Shown here piece after piece: positions 53,226-64,000 of a stretch of DNA of 64,000 nt (positions within the stretch are counted from its first letter, which is position 1; each line of letters starts with the position of its first letter). The DNA comes from Enterobacter soli ATCC BAA-2102 (GTDB lineage Bacteria; Pseudomonadota; Gammaproteobacteria; Enterobacterales; Enterobacteriaceae), in assembly GCF_001654845.1 (NCBI RefSeq), contig NZ_LXES01000009.1, positions 1 through 64,000 of the forward strand, read 5' to 3'. Under the pieces are notes generated by a model, which searched no databases, was not told the DNA's origin, and worked only from the letters and a program-made list of their open reading frames with translations. The position numbers and the translations under genes were made by a program.

Positions 53226-53951
53226 TTAATACAGCTTATTCCCCGTCATAAACTCTTCCCCGCCTAGCTGGCGCATTTGCCGCATAATCCACACCTGACG
53301 ACCGCGAACATACCCCGACGGGGCACTGGCCTTAAAGCGCACAGGATTGGGCAATACGGCCGCTAACAGAGCAGCTTCTGACATCGTCAGACGACTGGCA
53401 GGTTTATGGAAATAACGCTGTGCAGCGGCTTCGACACCAAACACCCCATCACCAAACTCAGCGATATTCAGATAGACGGTCAGAATACGTTTTTTGCTCC
53501 AGACCGTTTCCATGCCCAGTGTCAGACCCGCCTCAAGACCTTTTCGCAGCCAGCTGCGTCCATCCCATAAAAACAGGTTTTTTGCCGTTTGCTGAGAAAG
53601 CGTGGATGCACCACGGACACGATCTTCATGTCTCTCGTTATGCGCCAGCGCTTTCTGGATAGCCGCCACGTCAAACCCCCAATGATCCGGGAATTTCTGA
53701 TCTTCTGCGGCAATCACCGCCAGCCCCATAAACGGGGAGATCTGATCCATGCTCACCCAGTCAGAGTGCGCCACGTAGCCGAAATCACCGGATAACCAGG
53801 CGCTAATCTGGCGCTCAACCATCACGGCAGAAAAAGGGACAGGCATGATGCTAAACAAAGCGATACCACCGCCCCAGAAAACAGCCAGGACGATAACAAT
53901 GCGCAACAGGATCCGTTTAACCCATGCGCCAGCCGTAAATTTTCGGATCAT
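53226..53951 (-). CDS. mtgA: Monofunctional peptidoglycan glycosyltransferase MtgA
   Basis: A 241-residue GT51 enzyme with one N-terminal transmembrane helix (about 13-35). Conserved motifs: [15 protein letters not shown] (catalytic Glu), [16 protein letters not shown] and [20 protein letters not shown]. It polymerises lipid II into glycan strands. Overlaps elbB by 4 bases. Confidence 0.98.
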   Translation of the reverse strand: MIRKFTAGAWVKRILLRIVIVLAVFWGGGIALFSIMPVPFSAVMVERQISAWLSGDFGYVAHSDWVSMDQISPFMGLAVIAAEDQKFPDHWGFDVAAIQKALAHNERHEDRVRGASTLSQQTAKNLFLWDGRSWLRKGLEAGLTLGMETVWSKKRILTVYLNIAEFGDGVFGVEAAAQRYFHKPASRLTMSEAALLAAVLPNPVRFKASAPSGYVRGRQVWIMRQMRQLGGEEFMTGNKLY

Positions 53952-54601
53952 TCAGTCAAAACCAACACTCGGTCCACCAGCTTCTCGATACCGGCAGCCG
54001 CCTCAGCGATGTTTTGCGCCAGCATGTAGGCAGGCGTTGTGACAATCTTATTGTCTTCATCCACCACGATGTCATCGACCGGGCAAGGCACATGTTCGCC
54101 CCCCATATCTTCAATCACTTCTGCAGTATCGATATCTGTCCCGATGGTCAGGCGAAGCGGGAAATCGAAAATTTTTGGCAGCATGGCAGGGGCAATACAG
54201 ATAAAGCCCAGCGGCTTACCGGCGGAATGCATCGCCTGGGCCAGCACGCTAAGATCCCTGTCGACCAGACATTCACTGCCCTGGGCTGCAAAGGTGCTTA
54301 AATTTTTGGCCGCGCCAAAGCCCCCCGGAACAATAAGCGCGTCAAGTTCAGCGGCATTGGCCTGCGCCAGGGGATAAATGTCACCCCGCGCAATTCTGGC
54401 CGCCTCAATCAGCACGTTACGGGTTTCCGGCATGGCTTCGCCAGTCAGATGATTTACCACGTCCACCTGATTTTTATCCGGGGCGAAGCAGATAACTTCA
54501 GCGCCACGTCTGGCTAATGCCAGCAGCGTTATTACCGATTCGTGTATCTCAGAACCGTCGTAAACACCACATCCACTCAGCACGACACCAATCTTTTTCA
54601 T
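53948..54601 (-). CDS. elbB: Isoprenoid biosynthesis/glyoxalase-like protein ElbB (GlxIII-type)
   Basis: A 217-residue DJ-1/PfpI-like protein starting [21 protein letters not shown]. Conserved [13 protein letters not shown] and the nucleophile-elbow-like GFICIAPA are visible. E. coli ElbB was linked to isoprenoid synthesis and shows glyoxalase activity in vitro. Start at ATG 54601 gives the E. coli length; the ORF extends 7 codons further up. Confidence 0.96.
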   Translation of the reverse strand: MKKIGVVLSGCGVYDGSEIHESVITLLALARRGAEVICFAPDKNQVDVVNHLTGEAMPETRNVLIEAARIARGDIYPLAQANAAELDALIVPGGFGAAKNLSTFAAQGSECLVDRDLSVLAQAMHSAGKPLGFICIAPAMLPKIFDFPLRLTIGTDIDTAEVIEDMGGEHVPCPVDDIVVDEDNKIVTTPAYMLAQNIAEAAAGIEKLVDRVLVLTE

Positions 54602-54720
54602 CATGACGTTCCTTCTTTGCAAATCGCTGAAGCATATTAATAATTCTGATTAAAACGCTATGCTTCACACATTTCACTGATTCATGTAACAAACTATTTA
54701 AGATTTGCTATCTTATCTGC

Positions 54721-54842
54721 GTGCGGCCTAAATTTTCAGGCGGCGTCCATGCGAAAACAACACAAAAAATCAGGCGCAGCCACGATTTCCCTGGTGTTGG
54801 CGCAGTATTCGCGCACCCCGGTTAAGCCGGGGTCATTTTTTT
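54721..54842 (+). ncRNA. arcZ: Hfq-dependent small RNA ArcZ
   Basis: Located between elbB and arcB as in E. coli. The 3' half carries the conserved seed region (TTTCCCTGGTGTTGGCGCAG), followed by a terminator with stem ACCCCGG/CCGGGGT-type and a T run at 54835-54842. A TATCTT -10 at 54709-54714 places the start at the GTGCGGCC at 54721. The 5' half differs clearly from the E. coli RNA. The terminator overlaps the 3' end of arcB in antisense. ArcZ activates rpoS translation and represses motility genes; the ArcA-ArcB system represses it without oxygen. Confidence 0.93.
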
Positions 54843-57166
54843 CTGGCGTCTACCCAGGCTTTCAGTACCACCACATCGTTCTGCCACTCTTGTTTCATCT
54901 CTTCAACCCATTCACCCACGTTATCTTCCCATGCAGGTAAATCCGGGGATTGAATCTGTTGACCGAGCTGTTGCAGGTGACGCAAACCAACCGAACCGGC
55001 AGCACCTTTAATTTTATGGCCCTCTTCAACGATCCCTTTTTGATCGCGCGCGGTCAGGTTCGATTCCAGCACACTTAAATATCCCGGCATCATTTTTTCA
55101 AATACGGCCAGACCGTCGGTAATCAGTTTCGGGCCAACCAAATCGATGTATTGCTCAAGCATGGCAGTATCCAGAATCGCTTGTGTCTTCGCGCTATCAA
55201 CAGACGTCATGGTGCTCTCCTCTTCATCACAGGTATCCCAGAACTTCTTAATCATGGCGGTTAATGCAGGAACCGCCAGCGGCTTGCTGAGCACATCGTC
55301 CATACCGGCATCGAGATACTCTTTTTTGTCCTTCAGCACGTTCGCTGTCAACGCTACCAGCGGCGGCAGCTCATCGGCGGCGTATTTACGCGTCAGCTCA
55401 CGGGAAATATCCAGCCCGGTCATGTCCGGGAGCTGAATATCCAGCAGCACCAGGTCGTACTCGCCTGGCGTGAACATATCCAGCGCCGCCTGACCGGTCA
55501 TAGCCACATCCACGCTGTTACCCAATTTTTCCAGCACTGAGCGCGCCACAATCACGTTCAGCTCAATGTCTTCCACCAGCAGGACATGCAGTGCAGGCAG
55601 CGGCATTTCGTCGTTATCAAAGGTGTCTTCAACCTCTTCTGCAACGGCCGGGGCATGAACCGTCAGCGTAAAGACAGAACCATTGCCCGGCTGGCTGGCG
55701 ACGGTAATATCCCCACCCATGCTTCTGGCCAGACGCTTAGAGACGGCCAGGCCAATCCCGGTACCCGTTGCCGGTTTACCGCCGTGACTGTCTTTCACCT
55801 GGTAATACATTGCGAAGATTTTATCCTGCTCTTCCTGCGGAATGCCGATACCGGAATCTTCAACCTCGAAATGCAGCATGTCCCCTTCGTCATAGCGGAT
55901 ACGTACTGCCACCCGGCCCTTCTGGGTAAATTTCACCGCGTTGCTGATCAGGTTCCACAGGATCTGGCGCAGACGCGTGCCGTCAGTGGTCACTTTATGC
56001 GGCAGCGGCAACGTTGTCTCCATCACAAAGCTCAGCCCCTTTTGCTGAGCCTGTAAGCCGGACAGGTTTTCCAGGTCGGCCAGGAAGCTGGTAAAATCCA
56101 CCGGCTGGTTGTCGAGCTGAACTTTACGGCGTTCCATCTTATCCATGTCGATAATATCGTTGAAGATATTGCCCAGCGTCACCGCAGAGACATGGATCGT
56201 TTTCAGGTATTTTTCCTGTTCGCCCGTTAATTCCGTATCCAGCAGAATGCGGCTCAGGCCAACAATCCCGTTCAACGGCGTGCGCAGTTCATGGCTGATG
56301 GTGGAGATAAAGGTGGTTTTGTCTCGGCTGGCGCGCTCCAGGGCATCCTGATAACGCTTACGCTCGGTGATATCACGGCCAAAGCCCATCAGGCCGTGGC
56401 GTTTCCCCACGCGGTCGTAGTAAGGCACCTTACGGATTTCAAAGCAGGCTTTCCGCCCGTCAGGGTAGTCCAGCCACTGCTCATAGGTGAGAGAAACATT
56501 ATGGCGGAAGACCTTTTCGTCCGTTTCCATGACCTTCGCCGCCGCTTCTTCAGAATAGACATCCTGCGGCTTAAGGTTAACGAGCTGTTTCTCACTCTTA
56601 CCGGTAAGCAACTCCATCGCCCGGTTACAGCCGGAAAACTCTTTATCTTCGTTACGGTAGAATACCAAATCCGGTGAGGCATCAAGGAAGGAGCGCAGGA
56701 AAGAGGATTGCTGCTCGAGCTGGATTTGCGTCACCTCACGCTCTTTCATTTCAATTTTCAGTTGCTCAAGCGTGGCCTGACGTTCGGCTTCAGCTTTCTC
56801 ACGATCTGAAATCTCCTGGTTGAGCTGAGCAATATTGTCCTTGAGCTGGACGTTAAGTTTGAGATCGCGCTCGCGCATCTCTTCCAGCTTATCAACCAGT
56901 TTTGATAAACGCTGACGGGACTCTTCAAGCTGCTCCACCACCACGGAGAGGAAATAGACCGCCCAGGGCGTAATCAGCAATCCGAAGAAGATAGAGCGGA
57001 TCACGTCGATACTTTCGACCTGACCATGCAAGACCATGGTGACAGCCATCTGCACAACAATCGCCAGAACAACCAGCGCCAGAGCCAGCAGCATGGAGAA
57101 ACGTACCAGGCCGAGCTTCATCATCAGGTCGACATAGTACTGGGCCAGCATTCGAATTTGCTTCAT
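54833..57166 (-). CDS. arcB: Aerobic respiration sensor kinase ArcB
   Basis: A 777-residue tripartite hybrid kinase. Two transmembrane helices (about 23-41 and 58-77), a coiled coil/leucine-zipper linker, PAS domain (FLDASPDLVFYRNEDKEF), transmitter with H-box SHELRTPLNGI, receiver with LLDIQLPDMTG, and Hpt domain with HKIKGAAGSVG. It phosphorylates ArcA according to quinone redox state. Start at ATG 57166 (MKQIRMLAQYY) has AAGG upstream. In E. coli yhcC lies upstream; here lptG does. Confidence 0.99.
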   Translation of the reverse strand: MKQIRMLAQYYVDLMMKLGLVRFSMLLALALVVLAIVVQMAVTMVLHGQVESIDVIRSIFFGLLITPWAVYFLSVVVEQLEESRQRLSKLVDKLEEMRERDLKLNVQLKDNIAQLNQEISDREKAEAERQATLEQLKIEMKEREVTQIQLEQQSSFLRSFLDASPDLVFYRNEDKEFSGCNRAMELLTGKSEKQLVNLKPQDVYSEEAAAKVMETDEKVFRHNVSLTYEQWLDYPDGRKACFEIRKVPYYDRVGKRHGLMGFGRDITERKRYQDALERASRDKTTFISTISHELRTPLNGIVGLSRILLDTELTGEQEKYLKTIHVSAVTLGNIFNDIIDMDKMERRKVQLDNQPVDFTSFLADLENLSGLQAQQKGLSFVMETTLPLPHKVTTDGTRLRQILWNLISNAVKFTQKGRVAVRIRYDEGDMLHFEVEDSGIGIPQEEQDKIFAMYYQVKDSHGGKPATGTGIGLAVSKRLARSMGGDITVASQPGNGSVFTLTVHAPAVAEEVEDTFDNDEMPLPALHVLLVEDIELNVIVARSVLEKLGNSVDVAMTGQAALDMFTPGEYDLVLLDIQLPDMTGLDISRELTRKYAADELPPLVALTANVLKDKKEYLDAGMDDVLSKPLAVPALTAMIKKFWDTCDEEESTMTSVDSAKTQAILDTAMLEQYIDLVGPKLITDGLAVFEKMMPGYLSVLESNLTARDQKGIVEEGHKIKGAAGSVGLRHLQQLGQQIQSPDLPAWEDNVGEWVEEMKQEWQNDVVVLKAWVDARKK

Positions 57167-57263
57167 AGAGGATCCCTTCACGACTTTATCGCTCAATAAT
57201 ACTCAAATTCAGGGCGGGGCGGTGGAGGTTGTGAGAAAAAGTGCGGGGTGAAACAGGAGATTA

Positions 57264-57295
57264 GCCTCGCTCCCGACGGGCCGGGAGCGAGGAAA
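57264..57295 (-). terminator. Hairpin after lptG at the arcB/lptG junction
   Basis: On the minus strand a strong GC-rich stem, CTCGCTCCC with GGGAGCGAG, follows the lptG stop by about 10 bases. The following bases are not a T run, so it may be a weak terminator or stabilising hairpin. It lies inside the interval where gene order departs from E. coli. Confidence 0.6.
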
Positions 57296-57303
57296 AGGAT
57301 TTA

Positions 57304-58386
57304 TCAGGAACGTTTCAGAAGCAGCCAGAGGCTGATCAGCAGGAAACTGGCGCTTGGCAACAGCGCACCGATAATCGGCGGGATGCCATAAACCAGCGTC
57401 AGCGGGCCAAAGATCTGGTCGAGAACGTAGAACACGAACCCGCAGCTGATACCGGTTACGACGCGAACCCCCATCGGCACACTACGCAACGGCCCGAAGA
57501 TAAACGACAGCGCCATCAGCATCATGACCGCAACGGACATCGGCTGGAAAATCTTGCTCCACATATTGAGCTGATAACGCCCGGCGTCCTGGCCGCTCGA
57601 TTTCAGATATTTCACGTAGTTATGCAGACCGCTAATGGACAGCGCATCAGGATCTAACGCCACCACACCCAGTTTGTCCGGGGTAAGGTTGGTCTTCCAC
57701 GTACCAGAAACCGTCTGAGAGCCGGTGATCTGTTTCGGGTCTTTGAGGTCTGATTCATCAACCTGTGATAAGCGCCATTGCTTATGCTCGGGATCAAACT
57801 TCGCAGAGGACGCGTGACGCACAGACTGTAAACGACGCTGGTCGTTGAAAGCGTAAATACTCACGCCCCCCAGTTCATCATCGCCTTTCACCCGTTCAAT
57901 GTAGACAAAGTTATTGCCATCTTTTGCCCACAGCCCTTGCTGGGTCGAGAGCAATGAACCACCGTACATGGCCTGCGCACGATAGTTACGCGCCATCTGC
58001 TCCCCCTGTGGCGCCACCCACTCGCCGATCGCCATGGTCAGCAGCACCAGCGGAATAGCGGTTTTCATGACCGAGAGAGCAACCTGCAAACGGGTAAACC
58101 CGGAAGCCTGCATCACCACCAGCTCACTACGTTGCGCCAGCATCCCCAGGCCAAGCAGTGCGCCTAACAAAGCGGCCATAGGGAAGAAGATCTGGACATC
58201 TTTTGGCACGCTGAGAAGGGTATACATCCCGGCGCCCAACGCGTCGTAGCTACCCTGCCCGGCTTTTTTCAATTGGTCGACAAATTTAATAATGCCGGAG
58301 AGCGACACCAGCATGAACAACGTCATCATGATGGTGGAGAAAATGGTTTTACCGATGTAGCGGTCGAGAACGCCAAACGCCTGCAT
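57304..58386 (-). CDS. lptG: LPS export permease LptG
   Basis: A 360-residue inner-membrane protein with six helices (three at each end) around a periplasmic beta-jellyroll; YjgP/YjgQ family. With LptF and LptB it extracts LPS from the inner membrane. Overlaps lptF by one base. E. coli length. Confidence 0.98.
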   Translation of the reverse strand: MQAFGVLDRYIGKTIFSTIMMTLFMLVSLSGIIKFVDQLKKAGQGSYDALGAGMYTLLSVPKDVQIFFPMAALLGALLGLGMLAQRSELVVMQASGFTRLQVALSVMKTAIPLVLLTMAIGEWVAPQGEQMARNYRAQAMYGGSLLSTQQGLWAKDGNNFVYIERVKGDDELGGVSIYAFNDQRRLQSVRHASSAKFDPEHKQWRLSQVDESDLKDPKQITGSQTVSGTWKTNLTPDKLGVVALDPDALSISGLHNYVKYLKSSGQDAGRYQLNMWSKIFQPMSVAVMMLMALSFIFGPLRSVPMGVRVVTGISCGFVFYVLDQIFGPLTLVYGIPPIIGALLPSASFLLISLWLLLKRS

Positions 58387-59486
58387 TACAACGCTCCTTT
58401 ACGCGAGAATCTGGCACGAATGCGGCGCACCGGCACCGTATCCCACAGGTTTAATCCCAGCGCCAGCAGGATATACAAACTGTTGACCGCCCACGTCCAG
58501 ACCATTGGATCAAGTTTACCCTTCGCACCATTCGAACGAATCGAGGTTTGCAGCAGGAAGTAGACCAGATAGAGCAGCATCGCCGGCAGCATTGAAAGCA
58601 CGCGGCCCTGACGCGGGTTGACCACGCTCAGCGGAACGACAATCAGCGCCATCATAAACACGGTGAATACGAGAGTAATACGCCAGTGGAACTCTGCGCG
58701 CGCCCTGTCGGTATCGGTATTCCAGAGCGTGCGCATATCCATCTGTTCGGTATCGCCAGGATCAAGCGCAACCGCCTGGTGACCAATAATGGCCTGATAG
58801 TTCTCGAAGTCCGTAATACGGAAATCGCGAAGCATCGCGGTGCCTTCAAAACGAGTGCCTTTATTCAGCGTAACAATCTGGGAACCATCTTTACGCTGCG
58901 CCAGCTGGCCTGAATCAGCCACCACAACTGACGGGCGAGCATTGCCCTTCGTGCGCAGCTGCGCGAGGAATACGTCATTGAATTTGCTGCCATCAACGCT
59001 TTCGATGAACAGCACAGAGTTACCGTCGGTGGCCTGCTGGAACTGCCCTTGCGCTAACGCCGCCATACCCGGGTTGGCTTTGGCTTCGGCCAGCACTTCA
59101 TCCTGATGACGAGAGGACATGGGGCCCGCCCACATGACATTCACCGCAGCAACAATCCCGGTAAACAGCGCCAGTATCATGGCGGCCTTCACCAGCACGG
59201 CTTTACTCAGGCCGCAGGCGTGCATGACCGTGATTTCACTTTCGGTATAGAGTCTGCCCAGCGTCATGAGCAAACCGAGGAAAAGACTCAGCGGCAGAAT
59301 GAGCTGCGCCATCTCCGGGATCCCCAGCCCTAGCAGGGAAAGCACCAGATTTGTTGGGATTTCGCCGTCAACGGCCGCGCCGAGGATCTTCACCAGCTTC
59401 TGACAGAAGAAGATCAGCAGCAGGATGAACAGGATCGCCAGTTGACTTTTGAGCGTTTCCCGCACCAGATATCTTATGATTATCAC
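58386..59486 (-). CDS. lptF: LPS export permease LptF
   Basis: A 366-residue partner of LptG with the same topology, starting MIIIRYLVRETLKSQLAILF. Divergent from pepA, with a 266-base gap that should hold both promoters; I see no gene there. Confidence 0.98.
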   Translation of the reverse strand: MIIIRYLVRETLKSQLAILFILLLIFFCQKLVKILGAAVDGEIPTNLVLSLLGLGIPEMAQLILPLSLFLGLLMTLGRLYTESEITVMHACGLSKAVLVKAAMILALFTGIVAAVNVMWAGPMSSRHQDEVLAEAKANPGMAALAQGQFQQATDGNSVLFIESVDGSKFNDVFLAQLRTKGNARPSVVVADSGQLAQRKDGSQIVTLNKGTRFEGTAMLRDFRITDFENYQAIIGHQAVALDPGDTEQMDMRTLWNTDTDRARAEFHWRITLVFTVFMMALIVVPLSVVNPRQGRVLSMLPAMLLYLVYFLLQTSIRSNGAKGKLDPMVWTWAVNSLYILLALGLNLWDTVPVRRIRARFSRKGAL

Positions 59487-59749
59487 TTTAAATACGCCCG
59501 TAAAAACCCGTCTTTTTGCTGGAAAATCGCTTGTTTCATGGCTTAAACGTCATTTATTCTCTTGAGTCGTCGAAATCATCGCTAAGATTAAAAAACCCGG
59601 CGGATTCACGCTTCAGGATATTTTCTGACGTGTCGAAACCGTAATAACGTAAGATTAACACGAAGTCACCACAACAGCGGACATGAGTTACGAAAGGTTT
59701 CAATTCTATCCGTAGCAGCCGCCGTTGTCTTTAAGATTCAGGAGCGTAG

Positions 59750-61264
<1,515 letters not shown>

Positions 61265-61270
61265 TGTAAA

Positions 61271-61351
61271 ACGCCGGGTGGCGGCTTCGCCGTACCCGGC
61301 CAACAACGTCACTCAACCGTAGGCCGGGTAAGCGTAGCGCCACCCGGCTTT
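61271..61351. repeat. BIME: two inverted REP elements between pepA and holC
   Basis: Two palindromic units in opposite orientation: 61272-61300 (GCCGGGTGGCGG..ACCCGGC) and 61319-61349 (GCCGGGTAAGCG..CACCCGGC). Each folds with CCGGGT at its ends. Typical enterobacterial REP pair; may affect mRNA stability or gyrase binding. Confidence 0.88.
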
Positions 61352-61382
61352 GCATTTAAATCCACGACAAGAAGCCCCATAT

Positions 61383-61826
61383 ATGAAGAATGCAACGTTC
61401 TACCTTCTGGACAACGACACCCATCAGGATGGCCTGAGCGCCGTTGAACAACTGGTGTGTGAAATTGCCGCAGAACGTTGGCGCGCGGGCAAACGTGTTC
61501 TGATTGCCTGCGAAGATGAGCAGCAGGCGATCCGCCTTGATGAAGCGCTATGGTCGCGCCCGCCGGAGAGTTTTGTTCCGCATAATTTGTCTGGCGAAGG
61601 GCCGCGCGGTGGCGCACCGGTCGAAATTGCCTGGCCGCAGAAGCGCAACAGTAGCGCGCGTGATGTGCTGATTAGCTTGCGCATCGATTTTGCAGATTTT
61701 GCCACCGCTTTCACAGAAGTGGTAGACTTTGTCCCCTACGAAGAAACTTTGAAACAACTTGCCCGCGAACGCTACAAAGCGTACCGCCTGGCTGGTTTTA
61801 ACCTGAATACGGCAACCTGGAAATAA
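61383..61826 (+). CDS. holC: DNA polymerase III chi subunit HolC
   Basis: A 147-residue clamp-loader accessory protein ([41 protein letters not shown] read in parts) that links SSB to the clamp loader via psi. ATG 61383 matches the E. coli start; the ORF extends 11 codons up into the BIME. Overlaps valS by one base. Confidence 0.97.
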   Translation: MKNATFYLLDNDTHQDGLSAVEQLVCEIAAERWRAGKRVLIACEDEQQAIRLDEALWSRPPESFVPHNLSGEGPRGGAPVEIAWPQKRNSSARDVLISLRIDFADFATAFTEVVDFVPYEETLKQLARERYKAYRLAGFNLNTATWK

Positions 61827-64000
61827 TGGAAAAGACATATAACCCACGCGATATCGAACAGCCGCTTTACGAGCACTGGGAACAGCAGGGCTATTTCAAG
61901 CCTAACGGCGATGAAAGCAAAGAGTCCTTCTGCATCATGATCCCGCCGCCGAACGTCACCGGCAGTTTGCATATGGGTCATGCTTTCCAGCAGACCATCA
62001 TGGACACCATGATCCGCTACCAGCGTATGCAGGGTAAAAACACCCTGTGGCAGGCGGGGACTGACCACGCGGGTATCGCGACCCAGATGGTTGTTGAACG
62101 TAAAATTGCCGCTGAAGAAGGTAAAACTCGCCATGACTACGGTCGCGATGCCTTCATCGACAAAATCTGGCAGTGGAAAGCAGAATCCGGCGGCACCATC
62201 ACCCGTCAGATGCGCCGTCTCGGCAACTCCGTGGACTGGGAGCGCGAGCGCTTCACCATGGACGAAGGTCTTTCCAACGCCGTTAAAGAAGTGTTCGTCC
62301 GTCTGTACAAAGAAGACCTGATTTACCGTGGCAAGCGCCTGGTAAACTGGGACCCGAAACTGCGCACCGCAATCTCTGACCTGGAAGTGGAAAACCGCGA
62401 GTCTAAAGGCTCCATGTGGCATATCCGCTATCCGCTGGCTGACGGCGCGAAAACCGCAGACGGTAAAGACTACCTGGTTGTGGCAACGACCCGTCCGGAA
62501 ACTCTGCTGGGCGATACCGGCGTGGCCGTTAACCCGGAAGATCCGCGCTATAAAGATCTGATCGGCAAATTCGTGGTGCTGCCGCTGGTTAACCGCCGTA
62601 TTCCGATTGTGGGCGACGAACACGCCGACATGGAAAAAGGCACCGGCTGCGTAAAAATCACCCCGGCGCACGACTTTAACGACTATGAAGTCGGTCGTCG
62701 TCACGCCCTGCCAATGATCAACATTCTGACCTTCGACGGTGATATCCGTGAAAGCGCAGAAGTGTACGATACCAAAGGCGAAGAAACTGACGTTTACTCA
62801 AGCGATATCCCGGCAGAGTTCCAGAAACTGGAACGTTTTGCTGCACGTAAAGCCATCGTAGCTGCTGTTGACGCACTGGGCCTGCTGGAAGAAATCAAAC
62901 CTCACGATCTGACCGTGCCGTACGGCGACCGTGGTGGTGTGGTTATCGAGCCAATGCTGACCGACCAGTGGTACGTGCGTGCCGACGTGCTGGCGAAACC
63001 GGCTGTTGAAGCGGTTGAAAACGGCAGCATTCAGTTCGTGCCGAAGCAGTACGAAAACATGTACTTCTCCTGGATGCGTGATATTCAGGACTGGTGTATC
63101 TCCCGTCAGCTGTGGTGGGGTCACCGTATCCCGGCCTGGTATGATAACGAAGGCAATGTCTACGTTGGCCGTACTGAAGACGAAGTGCGCCAGGAAAACA
63201 ACCTGAGTGCCGATGTTGCCCTGCGTCAGGACGAAGACGTGCTGGATACCTGGTTCTCCTCTGCACTGTGGACCTTCTCCACGCTCGGCTGGCCAGAAAA
63301 CACCGATGCGCTGCGTCAGTTCCACCCAACCAGCGTGATGGTTTCCGGCTTCGACATCATCTTCTTCTGGATTGCTCGCATGATCATGATGACCATGCAC
63401 TTCATCAAAGACGAAGACGGCAAACCTCAGGTTCCGTTCCATACCGTCTACATGACCGGTTTGATTCGTGACGATGAAGGCCAGAAGATGTCCAAATCCA
63501 AGGGTAACGTTATTGACCCACTGGATATGGTTGACGGTATCTCTCTGGAAGACCTGCTGGAAAAACGTACCGGCAACATGATGCAGCCACAGCTGGCTGA
63601 GAAAATCCGCAAGCGCACCGAGAAGCAATTCCCGAACGGGATTGAATCTCACGGGACTGACGCCCTGCGTTTCACCCTGGCGGCACTGGCCTCAACCGGC
63701 CGTGACATTAACTGGGACATGAAGCGTCTGGAAGGTTACCGTAACTTCTGTAACAAGCTGTGGAACGCCAGCCGCTTCGTGCTGATGAACACCGAAGATC
63801 AGGATTGCGGTTTCAACGGCGGCGAAATGACTCTGTCTCTGGCCGATCGCTGGATCCTGGCCGAGTTCAACCAGACGGTGAAAGCGTTCCGCGACGCGCT
63901 GGACAGCTATCGCTTCGATATTGCTGCGGGCATCCTGTACGAATTCACCTGGAACCAGTTCTGTGACTGGTATCTGGAACTGGCTAAGCCGGTCATGAAC
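61826..64000 (+). CDS. valS: Valyl-tRNA synthetase ValS, 3' end outside window
   Basis: The frame opens at ATG 61826 ([19 protein letters not shown]) and stays open to the window end: 725 codons of about 951. Class I motifs HMGH (in [10 protein letters not shown]) and KMSKS (in [10 protein letters not shown]) are present, with the CP1 editing domain between them ([11 protein letters not shown]). The start overlaps the holC stop as TAATG. Confidence 0.99.
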   Translation, partial: MEKTYNPRDIEQPLYEHWEQQGYFKPNGDESKESFCIMIPPPNVTGSLHMGHAFQQTIMDTMIRYQRMQGKNTLWQAGTDHAGIATQMVVERKIAAEEGKTRHDYGRDAFIDKIWQWKAESGGTITRQMRRLGNSVDWERERFTMDEGLSNAVKEVFVRLYKEDLIYRGKRLVNWDPKLRTAISDLEVENRESKGSMWHIRYPLADGAKTADGKDYLVVATTRPETLLGDTGVAVNPEDPRYKDLIGKFVVLPLVNRRIPIVGDEHADMEKGTGCVKITPAHDFNDYEVGRRHALPMINILTFDGDIRESAEVYDTKGEETDVYSSDIPAEFQKLERFAARKAIVAAVDALGLLEEIKPHDLTVPYGDRGGVVIEPMLTDQWYVRADVLAKPAVEAVENGSIQFVPKQYENMYFSWMRDIQDWCISRQLWWGHRIPAWYDNEGNVYVGRTEDEVRQENNLSADVALRQDEDVLDTWFSSALWTFSTLGWPENTDALRQFHPTSVMVSGFDIIFFWIARMIMMTMHFIKDEDGKPQVPFHTVYMTGLIRDDEGQKMSKSKGNVIDPLDMVDGISLEDLLEKRTGNMMQPQLAEKIRKRTEKQFPNGIESHGTDALRFTLAALASTGRDINWDMKRLEGYRNFCNKLWNASRFVLMNTEDQDCGFNGGEMTLSLADRWILAEFNQTVKAFRDALDSYRFDIAAGILYEFTWNQFCDWYLELAKPVMN

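Noticed and set aside
54749..54940. Small ORF inside arcZ and the arcB 3' end
   Set aside because: Overlaps a recognised sRNA and the antisense of arcB; no ribosome-binding site or family support.
61772..63652. Two long minus-strand ORFs opposite valS
   Set aside because: Antisense shadows of the valS frame, which shows HMGH and KMSKS motifs and is open throughout.

Overview
The window is a chromosomal segment of a gamma-proteobacterium of the family Enterobacteriaceae. Its housekeeping genes match Escherichia coli in length, motifs and order, but a two-component pair between dacB and obgE (absent there in E. coli K-12) and a type VI secretion locus point to a relative of Enterobacter, Lelliottia or Klebsiella. 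No tRNA, rRNA, CRISPR array, prophage or IS element was found.

Region 1 (1-25879, minus strand) is a type VI secretion system (T6SS) transcribed right to left: tssB, tssC, tssE, tssF, tssG, an FHA gene, tssJ, tssK, tssL, clpV/tssH, a vasH-type regulator, vasI, tssA, tssM, a vasL-type gene, a small lipoprotein, vgrG, a PAAR spike, a lipase-type effector and a lipoprotein that is probably its immunity protein (cut by the window edge). This is the gene order of the large V. cholerae cluster (VCA0107-VCA0123), and like that cluster it lacks hcp. The effector has HGMGG where a GxSxG nucleophile elbow is expected. The VasH-like protein has lost the sigma-54-contacting GAFTGA loop and the Walker B acidic pair. 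Both are the main points for follow-up.

Region 2 (26140-38696) starts at glmM. The secG-leuU genes expected downstream of glmM are replaced by the T6SS locus. Then come folP, ftsH, rlmE, yhbY, greA (with a GraL-like leader hairpin), dacB, the two-component pair, obgE, yhbE, rpmA and rplU: cell-envelope precursor synthesis, folate, proteolysis, ribosome assembly and transcript cleavage.

Region 3 (38697-57166) runs ispB, sfsB, murA, ibaG, mlaBCDEF (retrograde phospholipid transport), yrbG, kdsD-kdsC-lptC-lptA-lptB (Kdo synthesis and LPS export), rpoN-hpf-ptsN-rapZ-npr (sigma-54 and nitrogen PTS), mtgA, elbB, the sRNA gene arcZ and arcB.

Region 4 (57304-64000) is lptG, lptF, pepA, a BIME repeat, holC and the 5' part of valS. 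In E. coli these genes lie far from arcB, so the arcB/lptG junction is a rearrangement breakpoint (or an assembly join). Oddly, it brings the inner-membrane LPS export permease genes lptFG within about 8 kb of lptABC.
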